A stretch of 7,745 nt of DNA from an uncultured Anaerosacchariphilus sp. (GCA_934373375.1 CAKROP010000084.1:1-7745), one strand, 5' to 3'; shown: positions 1-6,856, counted from the first letter of the stretch. A program made the numbers and translations. Notes: a model not told the origin generated them from the sequence alone.

Positions 1-734
1 TACACAATGAAACCGTGGTACAGGAGCTGGAAGAAAAGGGCGTAAAAGTTCTGAACTCCGAAGAAGAACTGAAAAGCCTCACCGACGGTACAGTCATCAT
101 CCGGGCCCACGGCGTGGGGAAAAGGGTGTATGAGCTTCTGGAACAGCAGGGCGTGAATCTGGTGGATGCCACCTGTCCTTTTGTGAAAAAGATTCACCGT
201 ATCGCCCAGAAGGAAGAAGCCAACGGCCGCCACATCCTGATCATCGGTAATGCAAAGCATCCTGAGGTGGAGGGCATCCGTGGCTGGTGCGAAAAACCGT
301 CCTACGTGGTGGAATCCCTTGAAGAAGCGGAAAAATTTGCCCTGCCGATGGGTGAAAAACTCTGCATTGTGTCCCAGACGACATTTAACTACAATAAATT
401 TGAAGATATAGTTGAAATTATTTCAAAAAAGGGTTATGATATAATTGTTTTAAATACGATCTGTAGTGCAACCGAAGAGCGTCAGACCGAAGCCCGGGAA
501 ATTGCGTCCGATGTAGACGCGATGATAGTGATCGGAGGAAGTCACAGCTCCAACACACAGAAGCTATTTGAAATATGTAAAAAAGAATGTGAAAATACTT
601 ACTATATACAGTCACTTGATGATTTGGATTTGAAGACATCGCAGTCCATCCGTTGCGTAGGTATTACAGCAGGGGCTTCGACCCCAAACAAAATTATTGA
701 GGAGGTTCAAAAACATGTCAGAATTAAGTTTTGA
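1..734 (+). CDS. ispH: 4-hydroxy-3-methylbut-2-enyl diphosphate reductase (IspH/LytB), 5' end missing
   Basis: IspH is a cytoplasmic 4Fe-4S enzyme performing the last step of the MEP pathway, reducing HMBPP to IPP and DMAPP. The reading frame is open from the window edge: codons from position 3 give His-Asn-Glu-Thr-Val-Val, matching the family's conserved His-Asn segment, so roughly 40 N-terminal residues, including the first cluster cysteine, lie outside. Visible hallmarks are the AHGV histidine motif (about 105-116), DATCPF with the second cluster cysteine (codon 174-176), HPEVEG (258-275, substrate His and catalytic Glu), SQTT, NTICSAT with the third cysteine (codon 462-464), a Ser-Ser-Asn substrate motif and TAGAST near the C-terminus. 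The GTG at 15 is not the true start. The last 20 bases overlap rpsA in another frame. Base composition changes within the gene: about 380-460 and 560-610 are much more AT-rich than the first 370 bases. Family assignment is secure. Confidence 0.96.
   Translation, partial: HNETVVQELEEKGVKVLNSEEELKSLTDGTVIIRAHGVGKRVYELLEQQGVNLVDATCPFVKKIHRIAQKEEANGRHILIIGNAKHPEVEGIRGWCEKPSYVVESLEEAEKFALPMGEKLCIVSQTTFNYNKFEDIVEIISKKGYDIIVLNTICSATEERQTEAREIASDVDAMIVIGGSHSSNTQKLFEICKKECENTYYIQSLDDLDLKTSQSIRCVGITAGASTPNKIIEEVQKHVRIKF
699..705 (+). promoter_or_regulatory. Ribosome binding site of rpsA inside ispH
   Basis: GAGGAGG lies 9 bases before the ATG at 715 and within the last codons of ispH. It decides the rpsA start: a TTG at 697 in the same frame overlaps this element and cannot be used with it. 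Ribosomes finishing ispH would pass over this site, so translational coupling of the two genes is likely (inference). Confidence 0.85.
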
Positions 735-1824
735 ACAAATGCTTGAAGGTTCACTGAAAACAATAAGAAACGGAGAGGTTGTCGAAGGCACTGTGATTGA
801 TGTCAAAGAAGATGAAGCCATCTTGAACATAGGCTACAAATCCGACGGTATCCTGACCAAGAATGAGTACAGCAACAGCCCCATCGACCTGACCACTGTT
901 ATCCATGTAGGTGATACCATGGAAGTAAAGGTTCTGAAGGTCAACGACGGCGAGGGACAGGTTCTCCTGACCTACAAGCGTCTGGCAGCTGAGAAGGGCA
1001 GCAAGCGTCTGAAAGAGGCTTTCGAGAACGGGGAAGTGCTGACAGCACCGGTTACCCAGGTTCTGGACGGCGGCTTAAGCGTTGTTGTAGATGAGTCCAG
1101 AGTATTCATCCCGGCAAGCCTAGTATCCGATACCTATGAGAAGAACCTGGCGAAGTATGAAGGCCAGGAGATCAGCTTTGTTATTACCGAGTTCAATCCG
1201 CGCCGTGGCCGCATCATCGGTAACCGTAAGCAGCTGATCGTTGCTGAGAAAGCTGAGAAGCAGAAAGAGCTCTTTGAGCGCATCCATGTAGGCGATGTGG
1301 TAGAGGGTGTTGTAAAGAACGTAACCGATTTCGGTGCATTCGTAGATCTGGGCGGAGCAGACGGTCTGCTTCATATCTCTGAGATGTCCTGGGGACGCGT
1401 AGAGAACCCGAAGAAGGTATTTAAGGTTGGCGAGAAGCTGAATGTCCTGATTAAGGATATCCGTGACACCAAGATCGCCCTGAGCCTGAAATTTGAGGAT
1501 CAGAATCCGTGGCTGTATGCTGCTGACAAGTATGCAGTAGGCAACGTAGTTACCGGTAAGGTGGCAAGAATGACAGATTTCGGCGCATTTGTAGAGCTGG
1601 AGCCGGGTGTAGACGCACTGCTTCATGTATCCCAGATTTCCAGAGAGCATGTAGAGAAGCCGTCTGACGTACTGAGCATCGGTCAGGAGATCGAGGCAAA
1701 GGTTGTAGACTTCAATGGCGAGGATAAGAAGATTTCTCTGAGCATGAAGGCACTTCAGAGCGGCGAGGCAGCCGGCGATGTGGCAGATGTGGACATCGAC
1801 GCGGTAGCAGCTGAGGAAGAGTAA
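715..1824 (+). CDS. rpsA: 30S ribosomal protein S1, four S1 domains
   Basis: This 369-residue protein consists of four S1 (OB-fold) RNA-binding repeats at about residues 20-88, 106-174, 192-260 and 275-346, followed by a short acidic, alanine-rich tail. Repeats 3 and 4 carry the clearest family signature, with near-identical VTDFGAFVDL / MTDFGAFVEL strands followed by LLHISEMS / LLHVSQIS. S1 proteins bind mRNA on the small ribosomal subunit; the four-repeat form is usual in Firmicutes, against six repeats in Proteobacteria, and its need for translation initiation in this group is less certain. The start at 715 is chosen because GAGGAGG sits 9 bases upstream. The gene overlaps the ispH end by 20 bases. 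Codon use is biased as in highly expressed genes (many GTA, AAG and CTG codons) from about base 850 on. Some clostridia encode IspH and S1 as one fused polypeptide; here they are in different frames. Confidence 0.95.
   Translation: MSELSFEQMLEGSLKTIRNGEVVEGTVIDVKEDEAILNIGYKSDGILTKNEYSNSPIDLTTVIHVGDTMEVKVLKVNDGEGQVLLTYKRLAAEKGSKRLKEAFENGEVLTAPVTQVLDGGLSVVVDESRVFIPASLVSDTYEKNLAKYEGQEISFVITEFNPRRGRIIGNRKQLIVAEKAEKQKELFERIHVGDVVEGVVKNVTDFGAFVDLGGADGLLHISEMSWGRVENPKKVFKVGEKLNVLIKDIRDTKIALSLKFEDQNPWLYAADKYAVGNVVTGKVARMTDFGAFVELEPGVDALLHVSQISREHVEKPSDVLSIGQEIEAKVVDFNGEDKKISLSMKALQSGEAAGDVADVDIDAVAAEEE
726..735 (+). other. Possible +1 slippage site at the ispH stop
   Basis: In the ispH frame the end reads AAG TTT TGA A. 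If tRNA-Phe on TTT slides one base forward it pairs again with TTT (730-732), and the next codon, GAA (733-735), is exactly in the rpsA frame. The arrangement resembles the CTT TGA shift site of prfB, but the stimulatory Shine-Dalgarno three bases upstream is absent; the nearest one ends 23 bases before the TTT. Shifting is conjecture; ordinary overlap is the default reading. Confidence 0.2.
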
Positions 1825-1856
1825 GAAAAGAATTACAAACGGATATACACAGACGG

Positions 1857-1886
1857 GAGGACAGGCACTTTGGCGTGCGTGTCCTC
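1857..1886 (+). other. Intergenic hairpin without T tract
   Basis: GAGGACA (1857-1863) pairs with TGTCCTC (1880-1886), and after one G/G mismatch GCAC (1865-1868) pairs with GTGC (1875-1878), leaving a six-base loop. CAGAC (1850-1854) and GTCTG (1894-1898) could close an outer stem. No run of T follows, so this is not a standard intrinsic terminator. It could stabilise the rpsA mRNA 3' end, mark a processing site, or act in the leader of the next gene. The pairing is seen directly; any role is inference. Confidence 0.5.
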
Positions 1887-1936
1887 GCGCCTTGTCTGGG
1901 CATAATTTTGTGAAATACACAAGGAGAAAGGACAGT

Positions 1937-2866
1937 ATGTGGAATATACAGATTGCAGGCGTGGATATTTACCATATCGTCAACTGGTTTTATATCTATA
2001 GCTTCCTGGGATGGCTCTGGGAAAGCTCCTACGTATCCATAAAGGAGAAGAAACTGGTCAATCGAGGCTTTGTGGCCGGTCCGGTCTGCACCATCTATGG
2101 CTTCGGGGCTGTCATCGTCTATCTGATTCTGAAGCCCATCGCCGGAAATGTTCTGTTGCTCTATATCTGCGGCGTGATTGTGCCGACAATTCTGGAATAT
2201 TTTACGGCGGTTCTGATGGAGGCTCTGTTCCATACCAGCTGGTGGGATTACAGCAAGAATAGGTTTAATTTTCAGGGGCGCATCTGTTTGGGTGCATCTC
2301 TGGGCTGGGGAGTGTTTTCTGTGATTCTCTTTTATGTATTTCAGCCTTTCGTGGACTGGATTGTGAGCCTGTACAGCGTGGCTACCGGAGAAGTGATGGT
2401 GCGCGTGGCGACCCTGGTATACGCGGTGGATTTCGGCATGTCCTACATGAACGCCATGCAGATTGGCGAGAAGCTGCGGAATATGGACGCGGTTATGGAC
2501 GAGCTGTACGAATATATCCAGAATACGAAGCTCTATGAGAGTACCGAGGAACTCAAGGAACGGCTGGCCCATTACCGTCTGCCTGAGTATGTACCGGAGC
2601 TGAAACAGCGTCTTGAGGATCGGGTCAATGCAATGGTAGCCTTTGCGGGTGAGTCTCCTGAGGAATTTAAAGCCCGTCAGGAAGGCCGTCTGGCCGAGCT
2701 GGCCGAGCGGTTTGGCGCTGCGCAGAAGCGCTTTGAGCGTCTGAAGGGCATGGGTAACGTATTTACCAGACGTACCATGAACGCTTACCCGAACATGAAG
2801 TCCCGGGCGCAGGCGCTGAAAGAGCGTGCGGTACGGAAGGTTGGCAAGGGTTCCAGAGAACAGTAA
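1937..2866 (+). CDS. Putative ABC transporter type IV (CmpB-like) membrane protein
   Basis: This 309-residue protein has an N-terminal membrane part and a soluble, charged C-terminal part. Residues 15-172 contain about five hydrophobic segments (near 15-30, 45-66, 70-95, 115-137, 153-172). They include the motifs typical of the 'putative ABC-transporter type IV' family: FLGWLWE (23-29), RGFVAGPVCTIYGFGA (43-58), EYFTAVLMEALF (87-98), WWDYS (102-106) and FNFQGRICL (110-118). Residues 175-309 are predicted helical, rich in Lys, Arg and Glu, and probably cytoplasmic. The family's molecular role is not established; no ATPase or substrate-binding gene is next to it, so transport is unproven. The start at 1937 has AAGGAG 10 bases upstream (1921-1926) and a closer AAGGA; an ATG at 1892 in frame lacks a good site and would add a hydrophilic extension. 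The gene precedes rnfC by 37 bases and may share its transcript. Confidence 0.82.
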   Translation: MWNIQIAGVDIYHIVNWFYIYSFLGWLWESSYVSIKEKKLVNRGFVAGPVCTIYGFGAVIVYLILKPIAGNVLLLYICGVIVPTILEYFTAVLMEALFHTSWWDYSKNRFNFQGRICLGASLGWGVFSVILFYVFQPFVDWIVSLYSVATGEVMVRVATLVYAVDFGMSYMNAMQIGEKLRNMDAVMDELYEYIQNTKLYESTEELKERLAHYRLPEYVPELKQRLEDRVNAMVAFAGESPEEFKARQEGRLAELAERFGAAQKRFERLKGMGNVFTRRTMNAYPNMKSRAQALKERAVRKVGKGSREQ

Positions 2867-2903
2867 CGAGTTGAAATAAAAAATACCGGAGTGATAAAAA
2901 TTC

Positions 2904-4211
2904 ATGGCACATGTGACCTTTAAGGGCGGAGTGTTTCCGCACAAGAGAAAGCGGTTTACAAGAGAAAAAGCATTAGAGGAGTATCTGCCGAAAGGAGATC
3001 TGATCTATCCCCTGCGTCAGCATATCGGCGGCACGGCAGTACCGGTGGTAGCTGTGGGAGATCGGGTACTGGAGGGACAGCTCCTTGCGAAGGCCAGTGG
3101 CGATATCTCCGCGCCGGTTCATGCGTCGGTGTCCGGTACGGTAAAAGCGATTGAGCCGCGGAAAACCGTATCCGGAAAAGAGATTTTGTCTGTGGTAGTC
3201 GAAAATGACGGTCTGTACGAAAAAATGCCGGTTCCGGAGATAAAGCCCTGGCAGGAGCTGGAGGTGGGGGAGCGCCTGCGCCGGATCCAGGAGGCCGGAG
3301 TGGTCGGTATGGGAGGGGCCGGATTCCCGACCCATATCAAGCTGGCGGTGCGGAATCCTAAGAGAATCCGTTATGTCCTGATCAACGGTACCGAATGTGA
3401 GCCCTATATGACCAGCGATTACCGTAGAATGCTGGAATCGCCGGAGTGTCTGGTTGAGGGACTTCGGATTGTTTTGAGTCTTTTTGAGCGTGCTACCGGT
3501 ATTTTTGCCATGGAGGATAATAAACGGGACGCCATTACAGCCATGATGGCCAGCGGAAGTGAACCCCGGATGGAGATCCGGGTACTGGAAACCAAGTATC
3601 CCCAGGGTGCGGAGCGTATGCTGATCTACGCCTGTACCGGCGCGGAGATCAACGCGTCCCAGCTTCCGGCGGACGCGGGCTGTATCGTACTGAATGTGGA
3701 AACGCTGCACGCTATCTATGAGGCGCTGGTTCTCGGCCTTCCGGTGACGAAGCGGGCAGTGACGGTGACCGGAAAAGCGTTGAAGGAACCGAAAAATTTT
3801 CTGGTTCGGATCGGCACCAGTTTTTCGGAGCTTCCGGAGGCAGCGGGCGGTTACGCGAAGCAGCCGAAGAAGTTTGTCTGCGGCGGTCCCATGCGCGGTG
3901 TGGAGATGAAGAACCTGGAGGTTCCGGTGACGAAGACAGTAACCGGATTCCTGTGCATGAGTCAGGATTATACGGATAAGCCGGGCATCTGCATCCGATG
4001 CGGTGCCTGTACAGAGGCCTGCCCGATTTATCTTTTGCCCACAAAGCTTGCGGACGCGGCGGAGGCCGGAAAAGAGCAGGAGTTCCGGGATATGAACGGT
4101 ATGGAATGTCTGGGCTGCGGAAGCTGCAGCTTTGTATGCCCTGCCAGAAGACAGCTGGCTCCATCCATTCAGGACATGCGTCGGAAGCTGCTGGCACAGG
4201 GAAGAAGATAG
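2904..4211 (+). CDS. rnfC: Electron transport complex subunit RnfC
   Basis: RnfC is the peripheral cytoplasmic subunit of the Rnf complex, taking electrons between NAD(H) and the ferredoxin side. The 435-residue product has the family layout in order: an N-terminal barrel-sandwich-like domain (about 3-104), an FMN/NADH-binding domain similar to NuoF with GMGGAGFPTHIK (135-146), NGTECEPY (161-168) and YPQGAERML (232-240), an SLBB-like segment (about 260-310), and two 4Fe-4S motifs. The cluster cysteines are C363, C366, C369, C373 and C402, C405, C408, C412, all present. It lacks the long repeat tail of enterobacterial RsxC, as is normal in clostridia. GGAG at 2888 lies about 12 bases before the ATG, a rather long spacing. 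The gene is 15 bases from rnfD. No rnfG, rnfE, rnfA or rnfB is adjacent, so whether it works in a full Rnf pump or a reduced complex cannot be told here. Confidence 0.92.
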   Translation: MAHVTFKGGVFPHKRKRFTREKALEEYLPKGDLIYPLRQHIGGTAVPVVAVGDRVLEGQLLAKASGDISAPVHASVSGTVKAIEPRKTVSGKEILSVVVENDGLYEKMPVPEIKPWQELEVGERLRRIQEAGVVGMGGAGFPTHIKLAVRNPKRIRYVLINGTECEPYMTSDYRRMLESPECLVEGLRIVLSLFERATGIFAMEDNKRDAITAMMASGSEPRMEIRVLETKYPQGAERMLIYACTGAEINASQLPADAGCIVLNVETLHAIYEALVLGLPVTKRAVTVTGKALKEPKNFLVRIGTSFSELPEAAGGYAKQPKKFVCGGPMRGVEMKNLEVPVTKTVTGFLCMSQDYTDKPGICIRCGACTEACPIYLLPTKLADAAEAGKEQEFRDMNGMECLGCGSCSFVCPARRQLAPSIQDMRRKLLAQGRR

Positions 4212-4226
4212 GGAGGAAATGAGACG

Positions 4227-5177
4227 ATGGAAAAAACTTACAAATGGATCTTTCCTCATGTGAAGGGAACGATGACGACGGCAGGTATGATGCGGATGAT
4301 GCTTCTGGCGCTTTTGCCTGCGGAGATTTTCGGCGTCCTTCATTTTGGACCGCGGGTACTTCTGCATCTGCTGATTTGCGTTGTCACCTGTACACTTACA
4401 GAATTCACCATTGAAGCGTTTCGGGATAAGCCGCTGACTGTGGCGGACGGAAGTGCCATGGTGACGGGAGGATTGCTGGCTCTGATGCTGCCGGTAAACG
4501 CGCCTCTGTGGCTTGGCGCCTTAGGGGGGATTTTTGCTATCGGCGTGATCAAGATGCCTTTCGGAGGCCTTGGAAAAAACCGGCTGAACCCGGCCCTTTC
4601 CGGCTATTGCCTGCTGTTTCTGGCTTTTCCGAAATATATGAAGGATTACAGCTTCGGAAGCTTTAGCTCCCAGACGCTTCTGGGGCAGCTTTTGTCCGGA
4701 CAGACCGTAGATCCCTATCCGATGCTCTGGGGCAATACCAACGGCAGTATCGGTACGGTATCGTCAGCGATGCTGCTCCTTGGCGCGGTGCTGCTGCTGG
4801 CCTTTGGTATCATTCATCTGCGGATTCCGGCGGCGATTGGGCTCTCCTTCCTGATTACATTGTTTCTCGGCGCTGGAAAGGGCTTCGATCAGCTCTATTT
4901 TACCACCCAGTTTCTGGGAGGCGGCCTGATTCTGGGAGCTTTCTTTGTGGCGACGGACTGTGTGACGTCACCGATTACGAGAAAGGGCCAGATCTGGTAC
5001 GGCGTTCTGATTGGCGTCATGACGGCGGCGCTTCGGCTGGCCGGGATAGAAGAGGGTATGGTGTACGCGATACTGGTATCAAATCTGTGCGTGCCGTTTA
5101 TTGAACAACTGACTGTACCGAAGCCCTTCGGAAGAAGAAAACCGGTACAGGTCACACAGAACAGGAGACAGTCATGA
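4227..5177 (+). CDS. rnfD: Electron transport complex subunit RnfD
   Basis: RnfD is an integral membrane subunit of Rnf, homologous to NqrB, normally carrying FMN covalently bound to a threonine in an extracytoplasmic loop. The 316-residue product has about nine or ten hydrophobic segments and clear family blocks: FGPRVLLHL (40-48), DKPLTVADGSAMVTGGLLALMLP (residues 68-89), FGGLGKNRLNPALSGY (112-127), LWGNTNGSIG (167-176), LGGGLILGAFFVATDCVTSP (230-249) and EGMVYAILVSNLCVPFIE (276-293). The loop between about 138 and 167 is short and shows only SGQT (157-160) where a Ser/Thr-Gly-Ala-Thr-Pro-Leu type flavinylation motif is expected, so covalent FMN attachment is doubtful. GGGAGGA (4211-4217) sits 9 bases before the ATG. 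The stop codon overlaps the ruvA start as ATGA, implying translational coupling. Family call is strong; activity is open because partner subunits are not adjacent. Confidence 0.9.
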   Translation: MEKTYKWIFPHVKGTMTTAGMMRMMLLALLPAEIFGVLHFGPRVLLHLLICVVTCTLTEFTIEAFRDKPLTVADGSAMVTGGLLALMLPVNAPLWLGALGGIFAIGVIKMPFGGLGKNRLNPALSGYCLLFLAFPKYMKDYSFGSFSSQTLLGQLLSGQTVDPYPMLWGNTNGSIGTVSSAMLLLGAVLLLAFGIIHLRIPAAIGLSFLITLFLGAGKGFDQLYFTTQFLGGGLILGAFFVATDCVTSPITRKGQIWYGVLIGVMTAALRLAGIEEGMVYAILVSNLCVPFIEQLTVPKPFGRRKPVQVTQNRRQS

Positions 5178-5800
5178 TTGCGTATATCAGAGGTACACTG
5201 GCTTATATTGAGCCAGAGGAGAGTATGGCAGTGCTGGAGACCGGTGGAATCGGCTACCGGATTCTCATGTCCGGACGGGATCTGGATCTTTTACCGGCGG
5301 CAGGCGAGGAGCTTCGCCTGTATACCTACCTGCAGGTGCGGGAGGACGCATTCGTGCTTTTTGGCTTTTTTACCCGGGAGGATCGAAAGCTGTTTCAGCA
5401 GCTTTTGAGCGTCAATGGCATCGGCCCGAAGGCGGCCCTTGGAGTGCTTTCCGCTCTTTCCGCAGATGATCTCCGCTTCGCGGTGCTGGCGGACGACGCG
5501 AAGGCCATTGCAAAAGCGCCTGGTATCGGCCTGAAGACAGCCCAGAAGCTGATTCTGGAGCTGAAGGATAAATTAAGCCTTGAGGAGGCCTTTGAGGCGC
5601 GTCTGGAGAATAGCCGGGCAAAGGCTGCAGCTGGAGCGGCTTCCGATCTGAGTGAGGCCCGGAACGAGGCCGTGGAAGCTCTGACAGCCCTTGGCTATTC
5701 CGCTTCCGATTCCCTGAAGGCTGTGCGGAAGGTGGAAGCAGCCGACGGCATGAATGTAGAAGATATTTTAAAAGCTGCGTTAAAATATATCAGCTTCTAG
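5174..5800 (+). CDS. ruvA: Holliday junction branch migration protein RuvA
   Basis: RuvA is the tetrameric DNA-binding subunit that holds Holliday junctions and loads the RuvB motor during recombinational repair. The 208-residue product matches the usual length. Domain I (about 1-63) starts MIAYIRGTL and ends with the acidic pin residues E57 and D58. Domain II has two helix-hairpin-helix motifs, LLSVNGIGPKAALGVL (77-92) and IAKAPGIGLKTAQKLI (112-127). A linker rich in Ala and Glu (about 140-160) leads to domain III (about 161-206), which contacts RuvB. The ATG overlaps the rnfD stop (ATGA), with AGGAGA at 5163-5168 as ribosome binding site. ruvB follows after 11 bases. No ruvC is nearby. Confidence 0.97.
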   Translation: MIAYIRGTLAYIEPEESMAVLETGGIGYRILMSGRDLDLLPAAGEELRLYTYLQVREDAFVLFGFFTREDRKLFQQLLSVNGIGPKAALGVLSALSADDLRFAVLADDAKAIAKAPGIGLKTAQKLILELKDKLSLEEAFEARLENSRAKAAAGAASDLSEARNEAVEALTALGYSASDSLKAVRKVEAADGMNVEDILKAALKYISF

Positions 5801-5811
5801 GAGACAGATAG

Positions 5812-6822
5812 ATGGGAAAACGTATCATTACAACGGAGGCTATGGAGGAGGATATCCGCACAGACTACAGTCTGCGGCCTCAGACGCTGGATGAATATAT
5901 CGGCCAGGAGAAGGCTAAGGAAAATCTGAAGATCTATATTCAGGCGGCCAAAGCCCGGGGAGAATCTCTGGATCATGTGCTGTTTTACGGACCGCCGGGA
6001 CTGGGCAAGACGACTCTTGCCGGCATTATTGCCAATGAGATGGGCGTTCATATGAAGGTGACTTCCGGTCCGGCTATCGAAAAACCCGGGGAAATCGCGG
6101 CCATCCTCAACAATCTGTCTGAGGGTGATGTGCTTTTCGTGGACGAGATTCACCGGCTGAACCGGCAGGTGGAGGAGGTTCTGTACCCGGCCATGGAGGA
6201 TTTTGCCATTGATATCGTCATTGGGAAGGGCGCTTCAGCCCGGTCTATCCGGTTGGATTTGCCGCATTTTACATTGATTGGCGCGACCACCAGAGCGGGA
6301 CTTCTGACAGCGCCCCTGCGGGATCGCTTTGGCGTGGTCCATCATCTGGAGTTCTATACAGACGAGGAGCTGCAGACCATTGTGGAGCGTTCGGCGGATG
6401 TGCTGGGCGTGGAGATCGACCCGAAGGGAGCCCTGGAGTTGGCCAGACGTTCCAGGGGAACTCCGAGACTGGCCAACCGGCTTCTGAAACGGGTACGTGA
6501 TTTCGCCCAGGTCAAATACGATGGGAAGATCACGAAAGAGATTGCGGATTTCGCGCTGGATTTGCTGGAAGTGGATCGCTATGGTCTGGACCAGATCGAC
6601 CGGCGGATTCTTATGACCATGATTGAGAAATTCATGGGCGGCCCGGTAGGCCTGGACACCCTGGCAGCGGCCATCGGCGAGGATTCCGGCACCATAGAGG
6701 ATGTCTATGAACCGTATCTGATCAAGAAGGGCTTCATCAACCGGACACCCCGGGGACGCGTGGTCACAGAGTTGGGATATCATCACCTGGGTGTTGTGCC
6801 GGATGGCGGTAGTGTGATATAA
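5812..6822 (+). CDS. ruvB: Holliday junction branch migration ATPase RuvB
   Basis: RuvB is the AAA+ hexameric motor that drives branch migration on RuvA-bound junctions in the cytoplasm. The 336-residue product has normal length and all key elements: the N-terminal [12 protein letters not shown] segment (21-32), Walker A GPPGLGKT (60-67), Walker B LFVDE (108-112), sensor 1 GATTRAG (157-163), the arginine finger in LRDRFG (169-174), and sensor 2 with R219 in [13 protein letters not shown] (215-227). A winged-helix DNA-binding domain fills about 255-330, including [11 protein letters not shown] (280-290) and [10 protein letters not shown] (311-320). The ribosome binding site AGGAGA (5799-5804) overlaps the ruvA stop. 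The stop codon TAA (6820-6822) is part of a promoter-like TATAAT for zapA. Confidence 0.98.
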   Translation: MGKRIITTEAMEEDIRTDYSLRPQTLDEYIGQEKAKENLKIYIQAAKARGESLDHVLFYGPPGLGKTTLAGIIANEMGVHMKVTSGPAIEKPGEIAAILNNLSEGDVLFVDEIHRLNRQVEEVLYPAMEDFAIDIVIGKGASARSIRLDLPHFTLIGATTRAGLLTAPLRDRFGVVHHLEFYTDEELQTIVERSADVLGVEIDPKGALELARRSRGTPRLANRLLKRVRDFAQVKYDGKITKEIADFALDLLEVDRYGLDQIDRRILMTMIEKFMGGPVGLDTLAAAIGEDSGTIEDVYEPYLIKKGFINRTPRGRVVTELGYHHLGVVPDGGSVI

Positions 6823-6823
6823 T
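6794..6823 (+). promoter_or_regulatory. Extended -10 promoter for zapA, across the ruvB stop
   Basis: TTGTGC (6794-6799) and a perfect TATAAT (6818-6823) are separated by 18 bases, and TG (6815-6816) one base before the -10 makes it an extended -10. This is a good vegetative sigma-A type element. Transcription would begin near 6830, giving a leader of about 27 bases before the zapA ATG. The -10 shares three bases with the ruvB stop codon. It would let zapA be expressed apart from the rnf-ruv operon. Confidence 0.7.
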
Positions 6824-6856
6824 AGAGTATCGAAAAAACCAAAGGACGTGAACGAG

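Noticed and set aside
697..714. Upstream TTG start for rpsA
   Set aside because: It overlaps the GAGGAGG that serves the ATG at 715, and would add a non-conserved MRRFKN extension.
1857..1886. Hairpin as an intrinsic terminator of rpsA
   Set aside because: It is followed by GCGCC rather than a T run, so standard intrinsic termination is not supported.
1892..1906. TTGTCT and CATAAT as a promoter for the CmpB-like gene
   Set aside because: The two boxes are only three bases apart, and no proper -35 is found at 16-18 bases from CATAAT.
1120..1920. 266-residue open frame on the - strand
   Set aside because: It is antisense to rpsA, shows no family motif, and would conflict with a highly conserved gene.
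2871..2898. TTGAAA-N16-GATAAA as an rnfC promoter
   Set aside because: Transcription would start at about the rnfC ATG, removing its ribosome binding site, and the -10 match is poor.
1712..2944. 410-residue open frame on the - strand
   Set aside because: It is antisense to the end of rpsA and the CmpB-like gene, has no recognisable domain or plausible ribosome binding site, and is rich in His, Arg and Leu as expected from reading a codon-biased gene backwards.
2973..4367. 464-residue open frame on the - strand
   Set aside because: It lies wholly opposite rnfC and the start of rnfD, whose domains and motifs are clear; its composition is typical of a shadow frame.
6848..6856. Upstream GTG start for zapA
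   Set aside because: It is one base from the AAAGGA ribosome binding site, too close for initiation; ATG 6857 has correct spacing.
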